In this document: positions 6,445 to 9,160 of the stretch, one piece after another
How positions within the stretch are numbered: position 1 is the first letter of the stretch
How the letters are laid out: each line of letters opens with the position of its first letter
Assembly (NCBI GenBank): GCA_029939385.1
Contig: JAOZSZ010000012.1
Coordinates: forward strand, 1,803 to 10,962
DNA length: 9,160 bases
Source of the DNA: Pontiella sp.
GTDB taxonomy: Bacteria; Verrucomicrobiota; Kiritimatiellia; Kiritimatiellales; Pontiellaceae
Direction of reading: 5' to 3'
Notes under the pieces: model-generated
Databases searched by the model: none
Told to the model about the DNA's origin: nothing
Seen by the model: the letters and a program-made list of their open reading frames with translations, nothing else
Made by a program: the position numbers and the translations under genes

Positions 6445-8402
6445 TGATTAAGATCGAAAATTTACGAAAGACCTATCAGATGGGCGAGATTGAGGTGCAT
6501 GCCCTCGATGGCGTTTCGTTAACGGTTGAACAGGGTGAATATGTGGCCATCATCGGGGTGTCGGGCTCGGGAAAATCGACGCTTATGCATATTTTAGGAT
6601 TACTCGATAGTCCCGATGGCGGAACCTTTGAGATCGATGGAACCGACGTTACTCAGTTTTCAGAGTCCGAGTTGGCTGCCTTTCGTAATCGTGTGATGGG
6701 CTTTGTCTTCCAACAATTTAACCTTCTAAAGCGAACCAGTGCTCTGGAGAATGTTGAGCTGCCTTTAATCTATGCCCGCAACGGTCAGAAATCGGATGTT
6801 GCTCGAAAAATGCTTGAGCTGGTGGGCCTCGGCGATCGCATGGCACACCACACCAACGAACTCTCTGGCGGGCAGCAGCAACGTGTGGCCATCGCTCGGG
6901 CGCTGGTGAATAAGCCCTCCATTATTTTTGCGGACGAACCCACCGGAAATCTCGATTCAAAAAGTGCCAAGGAAATCATGGCGGTGATGAGTGAGTTGCA
7001 TGCGCAAGGCCTCACCATTATTCTGGTGACTCACGACAAGGATGTGGCCCAGCACGCCCATCGTATTATCGAACTAAAGGATGGGAAAATCCTGTCGGAT
7101 ACCCTGAATTCGAACGCACCGAAAGTTCCTCTAATTGAACGACGCAAGGCTCCGGAGCACGCACCAAAAGCGATGGGGTTGCTTTCCATTTATGAGGGGT
7201 TTGTTCTCGTGAAACAATCCATTCGTTCGCTATTTGCCAACAAGGTGCGAACGGCACTTTCTACGCTGGGAATCATGATTGGAGTGGGGGCGGTGATTGC
7301 TACGGTCGCCATTGGAAATGGAACGAAGGCGGCGGTCGAACAACAGATGAGTCGTCTGGGGTCTAATCTGCTCATGCTATACCCACAACGGCGCTCCCGT
7401 GGCGGGGTAAGTCAGGGAAAGGCGTCGACCTCTCGTTTAAGCATAGAAGATGCTCGTGCCATTAAAATGGAGGTGGCCCATGTGGTGCGCGTCAGCTCCA
7501 CGTCGGATGGAAATGCTCAGCTTCAATCGGGGAATCTAAACTGGGGCTGTCGAATCCAAGGAGTGGATATTGATTATGAAGAGATGCGCTCCTACCAACC
7601 GCAGATGGGGCGATTCTTTACCGAGGAAGAGGTCAATTCGCGTGCACGGGTGGCCGTCTTAGGGATTGTTCCGGTTCGCGAACTTTTTAATGGAGTCAAT
7701 CCCGTGGGCCGCAAAATTAAGATCAATCGACAGACCTTCATCGTGATTGGGGTGCTTCCAGAAAAGGGAAGTAGTGGGTTTCGAGATAATGACGACACCG
7801 CCTTCGTTCCCATTTCTACGGCCATGCGTCGGCTCTTCGGAAAGAAGTATGTTGATCGAATAGAAATACAGATCGACGAGGCTGAAAATATGGATCGTGC
7901 TCAGGCCGATATCTTGGCCTTGGTTGCCCAGCGGCATCGCACCGGTACAAAAGAAAACCCGTTCGAAATCCGCAACCTCGCCGAAATTCAGGATATGGTT
8001 TCCGAAACCAGCAACGTTATGTCGCTCCTGCTTTCTAGCATTGCTTCCATTGCGCTCATGGTTGGCGGGATTGGGATTATGAATATTATGCTCGTTTCTG
8101 TGACGGAACGAACCCGCGAGATCGGCCTTCGGAAAGCACTGGGAGCTCGGCGAATGGATATTATGTTGCAGTTCCTAATTGAAGCACTTGTGATTAGCTT
8201 TTTCGGAGGATGCTTGGGCATTGTGCTCGGAATTGGAGCCAGTTTGTTGACCGAACACTTTGCCGGAATGCAGGTGCTGATTACATCGAGCTCCATCTAT
8301 ATGGCCTTCGGCTTCTCGGCCCTCATTGGCATTGTCTTTGGAATCTGGCCCGCGCGAAAGGCGGCCCTTCTTAACCCCATAGAGGCCCTTCGCTACGAGT
8401 AG
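6444..8402 (+). CDS. MacB-like ABC transporter, fused ATPase and permease
   Basis: This 652-residue protein, about the length of E. coli MacB (648), fuses an N-terminal ATPase to a permease and is expected to work as a dimer. ATPase (1-225): Walker [10 protein letters not shown] (38-46), Q-loop Gln90 in FVFQQFN, signature LSGGQQQR (140-147), Walker [14 protein letters not shown] (160-172) with catalytic Glu165, and H-loop His197 in VTHD. A linker (about 225-260) leads to the first membrane helix (about 270-292, [20 protein letters not shown]). A large periplasmic domain (about 293-525, MacB_PCD type) follows. The C-terminal FtsX-type part has three helices: about 526-552 ([20 protein letters not shown]), then the conserved [17 protein letters not shown] loop, about 578-602, and about 614-636, ending in [18 protein letters not shown]. 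MacB-type transporters use ATP in the cytoplasm to drive periplasmic substrates through the adaptor and TolC. GGAGG (6430-6434) lies nine bases before the ATG, inside the adaptor gene. Substrates could be antibiotics, peptides, toxins or lipids; none is indicated. Confidence 0.95.
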   Translation: MIKIENLRKTYQMGEIEVHALDGVSLTVEQGEYVAIIGVSGSGKSTLMHILGLLDSPDGGTFEIDGTDVTQFSESELAAFRNRVMGFVFQQFNLLKRTSALENVELPLIYARNGQKSDVARKMLELVGLGDRMAHHTNELSGGQQQRVAIARALVNKPSIIFADEPTGNLDSKSAKEIMAVMSELHAQGLTIILVTHDKDVAQHAHRIIELKDGKILSDTLNSNAPKVPLIERRKAPEHAPKAMGLLSIYEGFVLVKQSIRSLFANKVRTALSTLGIMIGVGAVIATVAIGNGTKAAVEQQMSRLGSNLLMLYPQRRSRGGVSQGKASTSRLSIEDARAIKMEVAHVVRVSSTSDGNAQLQSGNLNWGCRIQGVDIDYEEMRSYQPQMGRFFTEEEVNSRARVAVLGIVPVRELFNGVNPVGRKIKINRQTFIVIGVLPEKGSSGFRDNDDTAFVPISTAMRRLFGKKYVDRIEIQIDEAENMDRAQADILALVAQRHRTGTKENPFEIRNLAEIQDMVSETSNVMSLLLSSIASIALMVGGIGIMNIMLVSVTERTREIGLRKALGARRMDIMLQFLIEALVISFFGGCLGIVLGIGASLLTEHFAGMQVLITSSSIYMAFGFSALIGIVFGIWPARKAALLNPIEALRYE

Positions 8403-9160
8403 ATCGGCCAGTTCGCCGCATGGGCCATGAGCGTTTCAAGACATTGAACCGCCGCTGGGCTATCATTAAGACAAGGGATCATTCGGAAGGATTCGCCGCC
8501 GGCGGACATAAAGATTTTCTTCCCGCGAATTTCAATTTCCTCCAGGGTTTCAAGGCCATCGCAGAAGAAGGAGGGGCAGATCACGACGAGCCGCTTTTTT
8601 CCTTCTGCAGGAAGCTGGCGGAGCCTCTCATCGGTATAGGGCTTCATCCATTTTGTACGCCCCAGCCGCGATTGAAACGCTACGCTGTAGTGCGCCTTTG
8701 AGATTCCCGCTTCCGCAACAATCGCTTGAGTCGTCTCCATGCACTGGACGCGGTAATCGGGAGCCGGCATCTTTTTTATATGGTGCATCGGCAAGCCGTG
8801 GTAGCTAAACAAAATATGCTCATCCACATTTTTTAATGATTTTGCCAGCGGATGAATGAATGCCGGCTCGGCATAGAAGGGGGGAATAACGCGTAGCGTC
8901 GCGCGGTGGTTAATCGCCTTTTTCACGTGGGCAATACAGGCTCCGGTGGTGGCCATCGCCGCATGCGGAAAAAGAGGAATCAAGCCAATCTCATCAACAC
9001 CAGACTGAAGCAATCTTTCAATGGCATCTTTAAACGAAGGCGATCCATACGTCATGCCCATCTCAACGTTCAGTTGTTTGGATAGTTCGCGACTATAATG
9101 AACCAGCGGCGAGCCTTTCTCCGTCCAGATCTTTTTATAAATCTTGGCCGACTCCGCCGG
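8393..9160 (-). CDS. hemH: Ferrochelatase (5' end cut by window edge)
   Basis: Ferrochelatase inserts Fe(II) into a porphyrin in the last steps of haem synthesis. The frame stays open to the right edge, giving 255 residues. The internal ATG at 9061 is not the true start, because the 33 codons before it read as conserved ferrochelatase sequence (AESAKIYKKIWTEKGSPLVH, then YSRELSKQL). The missing part, perhaps 50-60 residues, should hold the LLxNLGTP-type N-terminus. Visible landmarks are MGMTYGSPSF, IGLIPLFPHAAMATTGA (porphyrin-side loop, usually PLYPQ.S..T), LFSYHGLP with the catalytic His, YSVAFQSRLGRTKWMKPYTD, and CPSFFCDGLETLEEIEI with the conserved metal-site Glu. The tail ESFRMIPCLNDSPAAVQCLE matches the family end, and the protein stops shortly after. 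There is no extra C-terminal Fe-S extension. It is convergent with the macB-like gene and overlaps its end by 10 bases. Whether the chain prefers protoporphyrin or coproporphyrin III cannot be judged. Confidence 0.94.
   Translation of the reverse strand, partial: PAESAKIYKKIWTEKGSPLVHYSRELSKQLNVEMGMTYGSPSFKDAIERLLQSGVDEIGLIPLFPHAAMATTGACIAHVKKAINHRATLRVIPPFYAEPAFIHPLAKSLKNVDEHILFSYHGLPMHHIKKMPAPDYRVQCMETTQAIVAEAGISKAHYSVAFQSRLGRTKWMKPYTDERLRQLPAEGKKRLVVICPSFFCDGLETLEEIEIRGKKIFMSAGGESFRMIPCLNDSPAAVQCLETLMAHAANWPIYS

Noticed and set aside
9059..9061. The ATG at 9061 as the start of ferrochelatase.
   Set aside because: The upstream 33 codons to the window edge are open and encode the conserved IWTEKGSPL region, so the gene begins outside the window.
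1..9160. tRNA or rRNA genes, CRISPR repeats, transposase genes or terminal inverted repeats of mobile elements.
   Set aside because: Reading through both strands I saw no such feature; nearly all the sequence is accounted for by coding genes and gaps of at most about 140 to 155 bases.

Overview
The window is 9160 bases of gene-dense, mid-GC bacterial DNA. It holds seven protein genes, two of them cut by the window edges, with short gaps between them. I see no RNA gene, insertion sequence, CRISPR array or phage gene. The organism is a Gram-negative-type (diderm) bacterium: there is a TolC-type outer-membrane factor, a periplasmic adaptor, and secreted proteins with signal peptides. The secreted protease carries a Ca-binding-like 'DxDxDGLPDWWE ... 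DSDGFTNYEEWLADTxPTDSDSF' module followed by a C-terminal domain ending in 'RFYRV'. From general knowledge this architecture is very common in the PVC group, especially Kiritimatiellota/Verrucomicrobiota, so I suggest that group as an inference only.

Layout, left to right. (1) Minus strand, 1-809: the N-terminal 269 residues of a multi-pass membrane protein resembling GT-C glycosyltransferases, running off the left edge. It lies just downstream of (2) cmoA, minus strand, 873-1598, the carboxy-SAM synthase of wobble-uridine tRNA modification. (3) Plus strand, 1755-2906: a secreted trypsin-like serine protease with a Ca-binding-like module and a C-terminal beta domain, divergent from cmoA, with a plausible sigma70-type promoter in between. 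(4) A strong GC-rich hairpin at 2922-2943 lies in the convergent gap before (5) a minus-strand periplasmic thioredoxin-fold protein (2989-3855) with a CxxC site and a long helical C-terminal tail. (6) Divergent from it, a tight plus-strand operon, 3996-8402, encodes a complete tripartite efflux pump: a TolC-like outer-membrane factor, a MacA/HlyD-like adaptor and a MacB-like ABC ATPase-permease. The genes are separated by +1 base and by a 1-base overlap (TAATG), so translation is probably coupled. (7) Minus strand, 8393-9160: ferrochelatase (hemH), lacking its N-terminus at the right edge and overlapping the 3' end of the macB-like gene tail to tail by 10 bases.

The efflux operon is the one clear multi-gene system. 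MacB-type pumps work as mechanotransmission exporters: the ATPase-permease drives periplasmic substrates through the adaptor and the outer-membrane channel. The adaptor here is unusual in having almost no alpha-helical hairpin and in carrying a charged, Met/Gly-rich insertion before its last beta domain. No regulator or cargo gene is visible, so the substrate cannot be named. The remaining genes (tRNA modification, haem synthesis, secreted protease, thiol protein) look like ordinary chromosomal neighbours. I found no convincing evidence of a wholly new system.
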